In this document: positions 17,831 to 27,925 of the stretch, one piece after another
Position numbering within the stretch: the first letter of the stretch is position 1
How the letters are laid out: every line of letters starts with the position of its first letter
Assembly: GCA_020883125.1 (NCBI GenBank)
Contig: JAHREW010000048.1
Span: 1 to 47,886, forward strand
DNA: 47,886 bases
Source: Microcoleus sp. CAWBG506
Lineage (GTDB): Bacteria; Cyanobacteriota; Cyanobacteriia; Cyanobacteriales; Microcoleaceae
Reading direction: 5' to 3'
Notes under the pieces: generated by a model
Seen by the model: the letters and a program-made list of their open reading frames with translations, nothing else
Told to the model about the DNA's origin: nothing
The model's database searches: none
Program-made: the position numbers and the translations under genes

Positions 17831-20800
17831 ATGATCTATCGTGTCAATCAAAAAAAATCCAGTTTAGATTCGTCGCTATGGCAAAAAAAATTAATCAAAC
17901 TATTTGCTAGAATTCACCAAAAAACTCAGCGGGTATTTACTTTGCGAGCGCTACCCATGATAGTGGCGGTGAGTATTTGTGCGATTACTATGGTTCTGTG
18001 GCACACTCTACTGACAAACGATCGCCACTCTATTGAAAAAGCAATTAACTTAGAAGCAACCAATACCAAAATCCTGATCGCCCACGAGGTACAAGAGCAA
18101 ATATCCGGGCTAGTTAACATTGCCAAGCAGTGGGAAAAATCAGGAAAGCCATCCAAAAAAATATGGGAAGCTCAAGCAGCCTTTTATCTTGAGAACCGCA
18201 AAAGTTGCCAAGCCATACAATGGGTAGACCCCTCCTTCAATGTATCCTGGAGTCTACCAGTTATAGGCGATCGAACCGAACCTAACTTCAACTTGGAACT
18301 CAAGCAGCAAATAGCACAAGCAATTGCCGCCAAAGAACGGAAAGTAATAGTCAGCCATAGCATTAATCTCAAGCAGGGGGGCAAGGGATTTTTGGTATAC
18401 GTTCCGATTGTCAGGGAAGACAAATTTGCAGGTTTTATTGTTGGTATTTTTAGATTTAAGGAATTATTTAATATTTTATTTGACTCATTAAAATTAAGTT
18501 CGGAAGTTACTTACGCGCTGTCAATTTATGATAGAAGTGAAACAATTTATAGCTCTATATCCGAAGGAGATTTAGCAGCGAATAGCTGGTCAAAAACCAC
18601 CAGGATACAACTGTATAACATAGCATGGCAAATCCAGGTTTTTCCGCTTCAAAAATCCATAATAAAAAGACAATCTCCTCTTCCCGAAATCATCTTATTT
18701 TGCGGATTTATGATGGCTGGGCTGGTAGCATGGACAGTCTATCTAACTCAGCTTTCGCGACGGCGGGCACAGACATTTGAAAGGGTGAATCAGAGACTAG
18801 GAAAAGAAATTTCTCAGCGTCAGCGGGTAGAAGAAAGACTAAAAGAAACCACTCGCTTGCAGCGGGCAATTTTGGACAGCGCCAACTACACAATCATTTC
18901 TACAGATGTCAACGGCACTATTCTTACTTTCAATCCAACTGCCGAACGATTGTTGGGGTATAATGCTTCTGAAGTAATTGGAAAAACCACCCCTCTGCTT
19001 TTCCATAACTTTAAGGAAATATCCAAGCACGCTGAAGATTTGTCCCAAGAATTGGGAGTGATGATTGAGCCGGGATTTGAAGTTTTTGTTACGAGAGCGC
19101 TCCTGGGAAAAATTGAAGAGAGTCAATGGACTTACATCACCAAAAATATTACAAGCACAACCCAAAATAGCATCCCAACAGAGATTACTAATTTCTTAGA
19201 AAATGACAACCGTTCCTATTTTCCTGTGCTGCTCTCAGTGACAGCTTTGCGCGACTTAGAAGCTAACATTACCGGATTTTTGTTTATCGGCAGTGACATT
19301 ACTCAGAGAAAGCAAGCCGAGGCATCCTTGCAGCGCCAACGCGAGTTGTTAGAAGTCACCCTTGCTAGTATCGGTGATGCAGTGATTGCTACTGACAAAC
19401 TAGCTAATATTACCTTTATCAATCCTTGGGCACAAGTGCTGACGGGATGGCCCGCACAGGAAGCTTTAGGACGACCAATTGACGAAGTATTTTGCATGAT
19501 TGACGAGCGATCGCGACAAGAAGTCCAAAGTCCTGTCCAACAGGTACTGCAAACAAAAGTAGCCTTTGAATTAAGCGATCGCACTCTTTTGCGACCCCGA
19601 TCTGGTCAAGAAATACCGATCGACCAAAACTGCACCCCCATTTTCCGCAATACCGGCTCACTTTACGGAGCAGTATTAGTATTTCGCAATACCACCGTCA
19701 GACGACAGGCAGAAAATGCCCTGCGAGAAGCAGAAGCCAAATATCGCAACATCTTTGAAAACGCTGTGGAAGGCATTTTTCAAACCACCCTCGACGGTCA
19801 ATTCATCAATGTCAATCCTTCCCTAGTAGCCATTTATGGCTATCAATCAGCAGCCGATTTAATGCAAAATATTACTAATATTAAAACACAAGTTTATGTC
19901 GATCCAAACCGTCGCGATGAATTTGTCAGCTTGATGCAGCAGCACGATGCTGTGTTCCGGTTTGAGTCGCAAATTTATCGTCAAGACGGCAGGAAAATCT
20001 GGATTTCAGAAAATGTTCGCATAGTCCGCGACTCCGAGGGTCAACCGCTTTATTATGAAGGCAGTGTGGAAGATATCAGCCAGCGCAAACAAGTCGAAGC
20101 AGCATTACTAGAAAGTCAAGAACGCTGGCAGTTAGCAGTGCGTGGCAACAATGACGGTATTTGGGATTGGAATGTCAAAACCAATCAAACCTTTTTCTCG
20201 CCTCGTTGGAAACAAATGATAGGTTATGAAGACCACGAAATTGCCAATCATTTTAGCGAATGGGAAAAACGAATACATCCAGAGGATGTTCCCCGCACTA
20301 TGCAAACAGTTAAAGAGCATTTTGCTCAGCAAACACCTTTTTATATCGTAGAACACCGGATTCTCTGCAAAGATGGTACATACAAATGGATTTTGGCCAG
20401 GGGTCAGGCGATTTGGGATGAAGCAGGAAACCCCGTGCGGATGACCGGTTCCCATACAGATATCACTCTCGCCAAGCAAGCTGAATCAGCCCTCAAAGAA
20501 AGTGAAGAATGGTTCCGCAATTTAGTAGAAACTAGCAGCGATTGGGTTTGGGAAGTAGATGCCAACGACTTCTATACTTATGCCAGTCCCAAAGTACGCG
20601 AGCTCTTAGGTTATGAACCTGAAGAACTGCTAGGCAAAACTCCCTTTGACTTGATGCCACCCGAAGAATTAGCACGGGTTGCTAACTTTTTTTATGCCAT
20701 TGCAGCAGCGCAAGAGCCATTTAATTGTGTGGAAAATACCAATATTCACAAAGACGGTCATTTAGTTGTACTCGAAAGCAGTGGTGTTCCCATCTTCAAT

Positions 20801-21520
20801 GCCGATGGCAGCTTTCGGGGTTATCGTGGCATGGATCGAAATATTACCGATCGCAAACGGTCAGATTTCCAACTCAGAGCCTCCCTGAAAGAGAAAGAAG
20901 TGCTCCTGAAAGAAATTCACCACCGAGTTAAAAACAACTTGCAAGTCATTTCCAGCCTGCTGAAACTGCAAGCCGGATATATCGACGATGAAAACGTGCA
21001 AAGCCTGTTTACAGAAAGTTACAATCGTGTCCGTTCCATGGCACTGATTCACGAAAAACTCTATCAAACCTCTAATTTAGCAAAAATTGATGCTGCTGAC
21101 TATATTCGCAACTTAGTAGATAATTTATTTCGTTCTTACAACATTTCTACACAAAAAATTGACTTGTGCTTAAAAGTTGATAAAATTTTGCTAGATGTCG
21201 ATACCGCAGTTCCTTGTGGATTAATCATCAATGAAATAGTTTCTAATGCCCTAAAGTATGCTTTTACCAATCAAAAATCTGGAGAGATATCTATTCATTT
21301 TATCAAAAACGACCGCGACTATCTATTGCTGTCCATCAAAGACAACGGTACGGGACTGCCTCCAGATTTTAATTTAGAAGAATCGGAATCCCTAGGTTTG
21401 CAGTTAGTTGTTAATTTAACTGAACAATTAGAAGGAACCCTCAACTATGGGAGCAATGGCGGGACTTGTTTTAAAATTTTATTTAAACCGACAATCAGGG
21501 GTGATACCCAATCTTGGTGA
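17831..21520 (+). CDS. Membrane histidine kinase: CHASE, 5 PAS, HisKA_2, HATPase
   Basis: This is a 1229-residue protein. Two membrane helices (about 40-61 and 284-305) flank an extracytoplasmic CHASE-like sensor domain that usually binds small ligands (SIEKAINLEATNTK to GFIVGIFRFKELF). The cytoplasmic part has five PAS units ending at about 488, 620, 748, 877 and 1005, then HisKA_2 (EIHHRVKNNLQVISSLLKL, probable His1031) and an ATPase domain (INEIVSNALKYAF, DNGTGLPPD). The kinase core is closely similar to that of the upstream giant kinase, so the two are paralogues. The gap between them is 78 bases without a visible terminator, so co-transcription is likely. The ligand is unknown. Confidence 0.92.
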   Translation: MIYRVNQKKSSLDSSLWQKKLIKLFARIHQKTQRVFTLRALPMIVAVSICAITMVLWHTLLTNDRHSIEKAINLEATNTKILIAHEVQEQISGLVNIAKQWEKSGKPSKKIWEAQAAFYLENRKSCQAIQWVDPSFNVSWSLPVIGDRTEPNFNLELKQQIAQAIAAKERKVIVSHSINLKQGGKGFLVYVPIVREDKFAGFIVGIFRFKELFNILFDSLKLSSEVTYALSIYDRSETIYSSISEGDLAANSWSKTTRIQLYNIAWQIQVFPLQKSIIKRQSPLPEIILFCGFMMAGLVAWTVYLTQLSRRRAQTFERVNQRLGKEISQRQRVEERLKETTRLQRAILDSANYTIISTDVNGTILTFNPTAERLLGYNASEVIGKTTPLLFHNFKEISKHAEDLSQELGVMIEPGFEVFVTRALLGKIEESQWTYITKNITSTTQNSIPTEITNFLENDNRSYFPVLLSVTALRDLEANITGFLFIGSDITQRKQAEASLQRQRELLEVTLASIGDAVIATDKLANITFINPWAQVLTGWPAQEALGRPIDEVFCMIDERSRQEVQSPVQQVLQTKVAFELSDRTLLRPRSGQEIPIDQNCTPIFRNTGSLYGAVLVFRNTTVRRQAENALREAEAKYRNIFENAVEGIFQTTLDGQFINVNPSLVAIYGYQSAADLMQNITNIKTQVYVDPNRRDEFVSLMQQHDAVFRFESQIYRQDGRKIWISENVRIVRDSEGQPLYYEGSVEDISQRKQVEAALLESQERWQLAVRGNNDGIWDWNVKTNQTFFSPRWKQMIGYEDHEIANHFSEWEKRIHPEDVPRTMQTVKEHFAQQTPFYIVEHRILCKDGTYKWILARGQAIWDEAGNPVRMTGSHTDITLAKQAESALKESEEWFRNLVETSSDWVWEVDANDFYTYASPKVRELLGYEPEELLGKTPFDLMPPEELARVANFFYAIAAAQEPFNCVENTNIHKDGHLVVLESSGVPIFNADGSFRGYRGMDRNITDRKRSDFQLRASLKEKEVLLKEIHHRVKNNLQVISSLLKLQAGYIDDENVQSLFTESYNRVRSMALIHEKLYQTSNLAKIDAADYIRNLVDNLFRSYNISTQKIDLCLKVDKILLDVDTAVPCGLIINEIVSNALKYAFTNQKSGEISIHFIKNDRDYLLLSIKDNGTGLPPDFNLEESESLGLQLVVNLTEQLEGTLNYGSNGGTCFKILFKPTIRGDTQSW

Positions 21521-21752
21521 AAAACTCCTATTTATTGAGAGGGGGAGAGGGGCAGAGGTAGAAATTAACTCGCCACAAAAAAGGGGGTAGCTTTCCCCGT
21601 ATTTTAGCTAAGAACCATAACAAAATGAAAAAAAAATAAGGGTTGTATGTTAATCTCAAAAGTAAGGAATTTGAGGCTAACATAAAAATGTATAAGTAAA
21701 AATTCAATTTATCTAAAAATTACTCACCGGATAATCTCAGGATAAAAATACA

Positions 21753-22856
21753 ATGGACCAAACGACGATTATGGTAGTCGAAGATGAAACTATTATTGGT
21801 ATGGACATTAGAAACAGCTTAAAAAAGTTGGGTTATTCTGTACCACCAGTAATCGCTACTGGAGAAAAAGCCATCGAAAAAGCTGAACAGCTTCAGCCCA
21901 ATCTAATTTTGATGGATATTATGTTAAAAGGCTCCATAGATGGAGTACAGGCTGCCGAACAAATTAGAAAAAGGTTCAATTTGCCGATCGTATATTTAAC
22001 AGCCAATACAGATCCGATTACTTTGCAGCGAGCCAAGGAGACACAGCCTTTTGGTTATATCATCAAGCCCTTTGAAGAAAAAGATTTACACACCACGATT
22101 GAGATTGCTCTGGCTAGGTGTAAAGCCGAAACAGAAATTCGTCGCTCTCTGGAAAAAGAAAAGGAACTCAATGAGCTTAAATCTCGTTTTATCACCATGA
22201 CTTCCCACGAATTCCGCACTCCGCTGACGGCAATTCTCGGCTCGGCAGAGTTGTTAGAACATTACGGTAATAAATGGAGTCACGAAAAACAACTTAGCTA
22301 TCTCCACCGCATTCAAAATAGTGTTCAGCACTTAGTTCACCTATTGGATGAGGTGCTATTAATCGGTCAAGCAGAAGCGGGGAAAATAGATTTTAATCCC
22401 TTACCATTGGATTTGACTGAATTTTGCAGTAGCTTAGTGGAAGAGTTGGAACTGACTGCTAGTCGCCAGTATACAATTTCCTTTCAAGCATTAGGTGAAT
22501 CTACTCCTGCTTGTATGGATGAAAAACTGCTGCGACAGATACTCAGCAATTTGCTCTCGAATGCTATCAAGTATTCGCCTACTGGCGGTATTATAGAATT
22601 CGACCTCACTTTTGAGGGTAAACAAGCAAGATTTCAGGTCAAAGATCGAGGAATTGGTATTCCCATAGAAGATTTGGAACAACTGTTCGATCTGTTTCAT
22701 AGAGCTAAAAATGTGGGTAAAATATCTGGAACTGGCTTAGGACTAGCAATTGTGAAAAAGGCGGTAGATTTACACGGAGGCGAGATCGCCGTCACAAGTG
22801 AAATAGGAGTAGGTACTTCATTTACAGTTCAACTTCCCTTAAATAAAGAGATTTAA
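21753..22856 (+). CDS. Receiver-histidine kinase (REC-HisKA-HATPase)
   Basis: This 367-residue protein starts with a receiver domain (phosphoacceptor Asp55 in LILMDIML, conserved Lys in YIIKPFE). HisKA follows with SHEFRTPLTAIL (His152), then an ATPase domain with LLSNAIKYSP, DRGIGIP and GTGLGLAIVKK. It has no DNA-binding or other output domain, so it probably receives phosphate from a kinase and adjusts its own kinase activity. The receiver resembles those partnered with HisKA_2 kinases (GSIDGVQAAEQI), which fits the two upstream kinases. It is separated from them by 232 bases and followed after four bases by a second protein of the same plan. Confidence 0.92.
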   Translation: MDQTTIMVVEDETIIGMDIRNSLKKLGYSVPPVIATGEKAIEKAEQLQPNLILMDIMLKGSIDGVQAAEQIRKRFNLPIVYLTANTDPITLQRAKETQPFGYIIKPFEEKDLHTTIEIALARCKAETEIRRSLEKEKELNELKSRFITMTSHEFRTPLTAILGSAELLEHYGNKWSHEKQLSYLHRIQNSVQHLVHLLDEVLLIGQAEAGKIDFNPLPLDLTEFCSSLVEELELTASRQYTISFQALGESTPACMDEKLLRQILSNLLSNAIKYSPTGGIIEFDLTFEGKQARFQVKDRGIGIPIEDLEQLFDLFHRAKNVGKISGTGLGLAIVKKAVDLHGGEIAVTSEIGVGTSFTVQLPLNKEI

Positions 22857-22860
22857 ACCG

Positions 22861-24015
22861 ATGAGAAAAATTTTGGTGATTGAAGATGAAAACAATATTC
22901 GAGAAATCCTGATAGAAATACTAAACGCTGAGGGTTTTGATACAACCGGGGCCGAAAATGGTCTAATTGGGGTAGAATTAGCACAACAAATTATACCAGA
23001 TTTAATTATTTGCGATGTCATGATGCCAGAACTAGACGGTTATGGCGTGATTGCTAATTTGCGTAAACATCCTGCAACAGAAACAATTCCTTTCATTTTC
23101 CTCACGGCAAAATCTAGCAAACATGATTTACGTCAAGGCATGGAATTGGGAGCAGATGATTATCTCACTAAACCATTTACCAGAGAAGAACTGTTAGCCA
23201 CTATATCTACTAGATTACAAAAAAAGATGGCTACAGAGCAACGATTTCAAGCAAAATTAAATCATTTGCGCAGTAGCATTAACCAGTCCCTTCCTCACGA
23301 ACTCCGAACGCCTCTGAATGGAATTTTGGTTTCCGCTGATTTGATTTTGGATAAACGTAATTTGCTGGATCCCTCGGAAATTAGAGAGATGGTGGGCTAC
23401 ATCAAAACTTCTGGTCAACGCTTGTATAGATTGATTCAAAATTATCTGCTATATGCAGAAATGAATTTGGTAGCACTAGACGCAGACCGACTAAAATTGA
23501 TGCGCAGCCACCAAACTTTCTCGGCTAAAACAGTTATTAATTATCAATGTATCGAACAAGCAAAAAAAGTCGATCGCGAAAATGATTTGCATTTGGAAAT
23601 AGAAGATGCCACCATTGTGATGTCAGAAAGCCGTTTCGCAAAACTGGTGGAAGAATTGATCGATAATGCTCTAAAATTTTCTGCACCAGGAACTCCTATT
23701 GAGGCGATCGGCACTACTAGTGATGGGATGTTTACTTTGCGCATCAGCGATCGCGGAAGGGGTATGACCCTCGCTCAGATTTCCTCCCTGGGAGCCTATA
23801 CGCAATTTGAGCGCAAACTGTACGAACAACAAGGCTGTGGATTAGGACTGACGATCGCGAAATCTCTAGCAGAGCTGCATGGAGGAAGACTAACCATCAA
23901 AAGTATACCTGGTCAAACCACAACAGTTCAAGTTGTCTTGCCGACACTTCCCCGTATCCATCTAGAGGGAGAGTGGGAGGATGGAGAAATTAGTGAGCTA
24001 CCAAAAAGCGAGTAG
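22861..24015 (+). CDS. Receiver-histidine kinase, second of the pair
   Basis: This is a 384-residue protein. The receiver domain has Asp52 in LIICDVMMPELDGYG and Lys in LTKPFTREE. HisKA follows with LPHELRTPLNGIL (His146), then an ATPase domain with ELIDNALKFSAPG, DRGRGMT and GCGLGLTIAKSLAELHGG. All catalytic motifs look intact. Its start is four bases past the stop of the preceding gene, so the two are certainly co-transcribed and probably translationally coupled. The two proteins may form a phosphorelay or a heterodimer. The ATPase lid GRGMTLAQISSLGAYTQF is typical of cyanobacterial hybrid kinases. The gene ends 38 bases from the convergent glycosyltransferase. Confidence 0.92.
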   Translation: MRKILVIEDENNIREILIEILNAEGFDTTGAENGLIGVELAQQIIPDLIICDVMMPELDGYGVIANLRKHPATETIPFIFLTAKSSKHDLRQGMELGADDYLTKPFTREELLATISTRLQKKMATEQRFQAKLNHLRSSINQSLPHELRTPLNGILVSADLILDKRNLLDPSEIREMVGYIKTSGQRLYRLIQNYLLYAEMNLVALDADRLKLMRSHQTFSAKTVINYQCIEQAKKVDRENDLHLEIEDATIVMSESRFAKLVEELIDNALKFSAPGTPIEAIGTTSDGMFTLRISDRGRGMTLAQISSLGAYTQFERKLYEQQGCGLGLTIAKSLAELHGGRLTIKSIPGQTTTVQVVLPTLPRIHLEGEWEDGEISELPKSE

Positions 24016-24053
24016 TTTTCCACGGATATGCCATCACCAATCAGCAATCAAAA

Positions 24054-25073
24054 CTAATGAATCGCTGCTTCCTTGACTAGGAGCCACTGCATTAACTCTT
24101 GCCACTCAGGAGACTTAGCTAATAAATCTGCATCCAATTCATTACCAGAATTTTGCGAAAATTCTGTGAAACATTCCGCCCAATCAATGAATGTTTCCAC
24201 AGGTAAATAAGGAGTATAATTCCAAGAACGCTGCAAAAACAATACCATCTCGACGGGATGACCAGTGCGGTGCAAATACCAAGCAATCCAAACTAAGGTA
24301 CTGTACTTAATTTGCTTTTCCAACAAGCGTATTTTATCTGGCAATTCAGGGCGGGCAAAAAAATTGTCCATTACCGCCGCGAGGGATTTAGCCTGGGGTA
24401 AACCTTTGTACATGGCACTTTGTTCGTGCTGGCGGTAGCAAACAGTTATTTGGCGCAGCCAATCTGCTTCACATCCCATTAAAGCCAAGCGCAGCACTAA
24501 ATCTGTATCTTCCGCCGGTGGAAATCGCGGATCGAAGCCACCAGCGAGCTCTAACCAATGCCGGCGAAATATCATCGCGCTGGGCAATACTGGCTTCCAC
24601 CGCAGCCACATTTCTAAGTCTAATTTAGGCACATTTTGCCAGGGTTTGACATCTTGAAGTGGCTCGCCTATACTATTAACTAAGCGCCAGCCACTGTGAA
24701 CTATTCCTAAATTTGGTTGTGCAGCAAACACCGCCATTTGTGATGCTAATTTTGCGGGAAGAAAGAAGTCATCTGCATCTAAAAAAGCGACAAATTCTCC
24801 TCGAGCTAACTTGATGCCGTGATTTCTGGCAAGGGAAACTCCTTGATTTTGTTGATAAACATAGCGAATTCGACGATCGCCATATTTCTCTAAAACTAAT
24901 CTGGTATCATCTTTGGAGCCGTCGTCAACTACAATAATTTCCCAGTCAGTATAGGTTTGGCTGACAACACTATCGACTGCTTGACCGATGTAAGCAGCGC
25001 AGTTGTAGGCAGGAATTACCACGCTGACTTGTGGGGGGCGAGCGAGCGCCAAATCCCTCGTAACATCACTCAT
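24054..25073 (-). CDS. Family 2 glycosyltransferase
   Basis: This 339-residue GT-A fold enzyme has VSVVIPAYNCAAYIG at the N-terminus, VVDDGSKDDT, and the metal/nucleotide-sugar motif FLDADDFF. The later AEDTDLVLRLALMG carries the likely catalytic acidic pair. It transfers a sugar from a nucleotide-sugar donor to an unknown acceptor, probably a surface glycan. There is no membrane segment. I chose ATG 25073 (MSDVTRDLALARPPQ); an in-frame ATG at 25121 lies beyond a heptamer repeat that would encode a PSSFFLLPSSF tract. No Shine-Dalgarno is clear at either start. It is convergent with the kinase operon. Confidence 0.9.
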   Translation of the reverse strand: MSDVTRDLALARPPQVSVVIPAYNCAAYIGQAVDSVVSQTYTDWEIIVVDDGSKDDTRLVLEKYGDRRIRYVYQQNQGVSLARNHGIKLARGEFVAFLDADDFFLPAKLASQMAVFAAQPNLGIVHSGWRLVNSIGEPLQDVKPWQNVPKLDLEMWLRWKPVLPSAMIFRRHWLELAGGFDPRFPPAEDTDLVLRLALMGCEADWLRQITVCYRQHEQSAMYKGLPQAKSLAAVMDNFFARPELPDKIRLLEKQIKYSTLVWIAWYLHRTGHPVEMVLFLQRSWNYTPYLPVETFIDWAECFTEFSQNSGNELDADLLAKSPEWQELMQWLLVKEAAIH

Positions 25074-25080
25074 ATAGGAG

Positions 25081-25114
25081 AAGGAAGAAGGAAGAAGGAA
25101 GAAGGAAGAAGGGA
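25081..25114. repeat. GAAGGAA heptamer tandem repeat at the glycosyltransferase start
   Basis: Four perfect GAAGGAA units run from 25081 to 25108 with a partial fifth, eight bases upstream of the chosen start codon. The unit is seven bases, so a change in copy number would shift the frame relative to the upstream ATG at 25121. Confidence 0.9.
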
Positions 25115-25222
25115 AATGCAATCAAATCGATGGTTTCAGCAATTAAAATTTTCGTAACTCCCGACAAGGTTTCCTTGACGTGTGCACCCTCGGATAGTTT
25201 CCAGATAGATAAATATCCCAGA

Positions 25223-26467
25223 TCAAGAATTTGCTAAGGTAAGTCGGTGGGAATTGAGTAAATCGTTGTGGCGAACTGCTAGAGGACTGCGATCGCTTTT
25301 TGCTTTCAAATACTTGTCTACTACTTGCAAAATTTTTTCTGGGGAAGCCGGCTTGCTCAAAAAATCCGAAGCACCTGTCAGTTTCGCCCGCGTGCGGTCA
25401 ACGATACTGTCTTTACCGGTCAAAAATACGATCGGAGTTTCCCGAAAAGCCGATGTTTTCCGCAAAAAACTGCATAAAGCAAAGCCTGTTGTCTTCGGCA
25501 TCAGCACGTCCATAAAAATCAAACCAGGGTTGTGCTTAGCCAGGAGACTCACTCCCTGCATCGGGTCTTGAATTTTCAGGACTCGATAGCCTCCCTCCAA
25601 TAAAACTTGCTCTAAAAATTCGCAGACTGTAGGGCTGTCATCGATGCAAGCAATCAAAGGGCGACCAGGTTTAGCAATGGCCGCGGCCAAACGCCACTGT
25701 TCGATGGGCGATGGCAAATCGGGAACGGTGCGAAAATTAACTAAACCCTGCTTCATGTAGTTCTGCAAAGCGCGGGTGGCGACGGTCACACACTGCTTTT
25801 TTTTAAATGCAATATCCCAAAGAGTATTCTCGCCGTTGAAGACGTTAGCTAGAGTTAGGAAAGAATTAGAACTAAATCGATTTTTTAATTCCGGCGGCAA
25901 TCTTAAAAGAGGTGCTTGTTCTGGTTCTACCAACCACAAACTCATTGCTTTCCACTTCTGCCACATTTGTTGTGTAGAATACAAAAGTTGCTGTAGCTCT
26001 GTTAAAGACACTAGCAAAGAAGGGATAACATGAGACACATATTTTTTTGATGGGCGCCACTCTCGGCGCAAATTCGATTGACCCATCAAAGAAAATAACA
26101 CTTCCGAAAGGCTGGTTTGGACGATCGCCTTAGCTTGTTCCAGGTTCATTTCATTTTTGGCAATTCCTTGCTGAAGCAGTTGATATTCCCACAACTCCCC
26201 AGCATCAAGACCTCTGAGATCCACTTGAAAGTTGCGACAGTGTTGACCGACAGCCCTGTACCAACGTCTCGCCCTATGCCATCCTCCAGTCGCATAAACT
26301 AGACTGCCTCGAAAAAAGTAGAGTTGCCATTGTTGCTCCCCTTGCTCTAAGAGCAGTTTTCCAGTTGCTTGCTTCTGGCTGAGCACTGCCAGCGTATGAG
26401 ACAGCATTTTGTACCCGATTGCTGTAGTACACATTTTCACTTGCATCCCCCGTAGTCCCTTTATCAT
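25223..26467 (-). CDS. PatA/PixG-like response regulator (DUF4388 plus receiver)
   Basis: This is a 414-residue protein. The N-terminal PatA-type domain has TGKLLLEQGEQQWQLYFFRGSLVYATGG and RRWYRAV. The middle holds helical regions, and a C-terminal receiver (about 275-390) has ACIDDSPTVCEFLEQ, Asp in LIFMDVLMPKTTGFAL, and Lys in FLSKPASPEK. Proteins of this plan (PixG, PilG-like, PatA) act in phototaxis, pilus motility or cell patterning in cyanobacteria. No chemotaxis operon is next to it, so it is an orphan. The start is uncertain: in-frame ATGs at 26467, 26446, 26434 and 26407 are all possible, and the domain itself begins near 26407. Confidence 0.85.
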   Translation of the reverse strand: MIKGLRGMQVKMCTTAIGYKMLSHTLAVLSQKQATGKLLLEQGEQQWQLYFFRGSLVYATGGWHRARRWYRAVGQHCRNFQVDLRGLDAGELWEYQLLQQGIAKNEMNLEQAKAIVQTSLSEVLFSLMGQSNLRREWRPSKKYVSHVIPSLLVSLTELQQLLYSTQQMWQKWKAMSLWLVEPEQAPLLRLPPELKNRFSSNSFLTLANVFNGENTLWDIAFKKKQCVTVATRALQNYMKQGLVNFRTVPDLPSPIEQWRLAAAIAKPGRPLIACIDDSPTVCEFLEQVLLEGGYRVLKIQDPMQGVSLLAKHNPGLIFMDVLMPKTTGFALCSFLRKTSAFRETPIVFLTGKDSIVDRTRAKLTGASDFLSKPASPEKILQVVDKYLKAKSDRSPLAVRHNDLLNSHRLTLANS

Positions 26468-26662
26468 ATTTTACAACTTTTGAGAAGTCGGGACAAACAG
26501 TAATATTACTGAGTTTTTGTGAATATTAACAATATCCACATCGCCTCTACTCAGATACACGACTTCTTAAATAAGTCGCCTATTTAACATAAATTTTACG
26601 GGATGAGCCTTTTTCTTCAATTCAAGGGAATGTCTCGGTTAAAAGTATCAGTATTGAATTTA

Positions 26663-26890
26663 CTACTCACAATTATCTGGGGGCGGTACGGGGTCATACC
26701 CCCCAGGATGCAGAGGTTGACAACGCAAAATCCGCTTAACTGCCATGGAGCCACCGCGAGCAACTCCAAATCTTTCTATTGCTTCGATCGCATATTGAGA
26801 ACAAGTTGGGTAAAATCTACAGGCGTTGGGTAAGTAAGGGGAAATTCCGATTTTGTAGCCTTGTATTAATCCGATTACTAATATTTTCAT
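26663..26890 (-). CDS. yidD: Membrane protein insertion efficiency factor YidD
   Basis: This 75-residue protein has the YidD signature: an amphipathic N-terminal helix [18 protein letters not shown], then [19 protein letters not shown] and [14 protein letters not shown]. YidD helps insert proteins into membranes together with YidC. The start ATG 26890 gives the usual length; the frame extends upstream to 26968 but that part overlaps the truB end and is not conserved in type. It lies 31 bases after truB on the same strand, so the two may be co-transcribed. Confidence 0.93.
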   Translation of the reverse strand: MKILVIGLIQGYKIGISPYLPNACRFYPTCSQYAIEAIERFGVARGGSMAVKRILRCQPLHPGGYDPVPPPDNCE

Positions 26891-26921
26891 CTCGATATTT
26901 ATTATTTGGTGTGTGCGATGG

Positions 26922-27845
26922 CTAAAACACAATTTGAGGAGCCAAGATCTTGTTTGTATCTGACTCAACTACTTGACCGATACCCAAAAACTGACCATCT
27001 TCATGATAAACCTGCAAGGGAGAAGATAAGGGAATGGAGGTATTTTTTGCTGATTGCCTACTTTCGATAATTTCTGCTATCGGGAGGCGTTGACCTTGAA
27101 ACCAGCGTTGGGCATATTCAGGAGAAAGGACGATCGGGCCTAAATGGGCCAAAACCTCTGACGGTAAGATGGGGGAGAATTTATTTTCCTGCAATTGTAT
27201 TTCTAATTCTGCAAAACTGAGACTTTGTTCGATCGCAAAACCGCTACTTTCAGTACGAGTCAAACGGGCTAAAGTGCCACCTACATTCAACCTAGCACCC
27301 AAATCGCGAGCGATCGCCCGAATATAAGTACCCGCCCCACAGGAAATCGCCAAATCCAATTCAGGAAAATCCCCAGGCCGCCAATCCAAAACTTCCAGAC
27401 GAAACACCTCTACTTTCCTAGCAGCAACTTCCACAGTTTCGCCCTTCCTCGCCAACTCATAAAGGCGTTTTCCTCCCACCTGAATGGCACTAAAACTAGG
27501 TGGGAACTGCTCAATTTTTCCGATAAACTTCGGCAATTGAGTTTGCACTTCTTCTAAACTTAAATCCGGTGCTGATTGAGAAGTCAGGATTTCTCCTTCC
27601 AAATCGTCCGTAGCAGTAGTTAAGCCAAACCGAATCGTACCTTTGTAAGCTTTATGATGTTGGAGAAATTGTAACAGCCTGGTTGCCTTGCCCAGGGCGA
27701 TCGGCAAAACCCCAGTCACAGCAGGATCGAGGGTTCCTCCATGTCCGACTCGCTTGAGTTGCAAGAGGCGACGCACTCGCCCCACGCAGTCGTGGGAAGT
27801 CATGCCGGCTGGTTTATTTAAATTTAGAAAACCTTCAAAAGTCAT
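26922..27845 (-). CDS. truB: tRNA pseudouridine(55) synthase TruB
   Basis: This 307-residue enzyme converts U55 of the tRNA T-loop to pseudouridine. The N-terminus [17 protein letters not shown] and the catalytic loop [17 protein letters not shown] (Asp40) are standard, as is [12 protein letters not shown]. The C-terminal extension fits bacterial TruB. The ATG at 27845 lies inside an AATAACC heptamer array (AACCAATGAC), so no Shine-Dalgarno precedes it. yidD follows downstream. Confidence 0.95.
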   Translation of the reverse strand: MTFEGFLNLNKPAGMTSHDCVGRVRRLLQLKRVGHGGTLDPAVTGVLPIALGKATRLLQFLQHHKAYKGTIRFGLTTATDDLEGEILTSQSAPDLSLEEVQTQLPKFIGKIEQFPPSFSAIQVGGKRLYELARKGETVEVAARKVEVFRLEVLDWRPGDFPELDLAISCGAGTYIRAIARDLGARLNVGGTLARLTRTESSGFAIEQSLSFAELEIQLQENKFSPILPSEVLAHLGPIVLSPEYAQRWFQGQRLPIAEIIESRQSAKNTSIPLSSPLQVYHEDGQFLGIGQVVESDTNKILAPQIVF

Positions 27846-27925
27846 TGGTTATTGGTTATTGGTTATTTGTTAGTGGTTATTTGTTATTTGTTGTTTTATT
27901 AACTAATAACCAATAACCAATTAAA
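27844..27925. repeat. AATAACC heptamer repeats between truB and the RTX gene
   Basis: Repeats of ggttatt/aataacc run from the truB start codon to the RTX gene stop, in both orientations, so they can fold into a hairpin (GGTTATTGGTTATT with AATAACCAATAACC). The same family occurs at 10528-10620. It supplies the whole truB leader. Confidence 0.8.

Noticed and set aside
21580-21610. Rho-independent terminator after the CHASE kinase
   Set aside because: The GGGG/CCCC stem is only four base pairs with an eight-base or longer loop, too weak to call.
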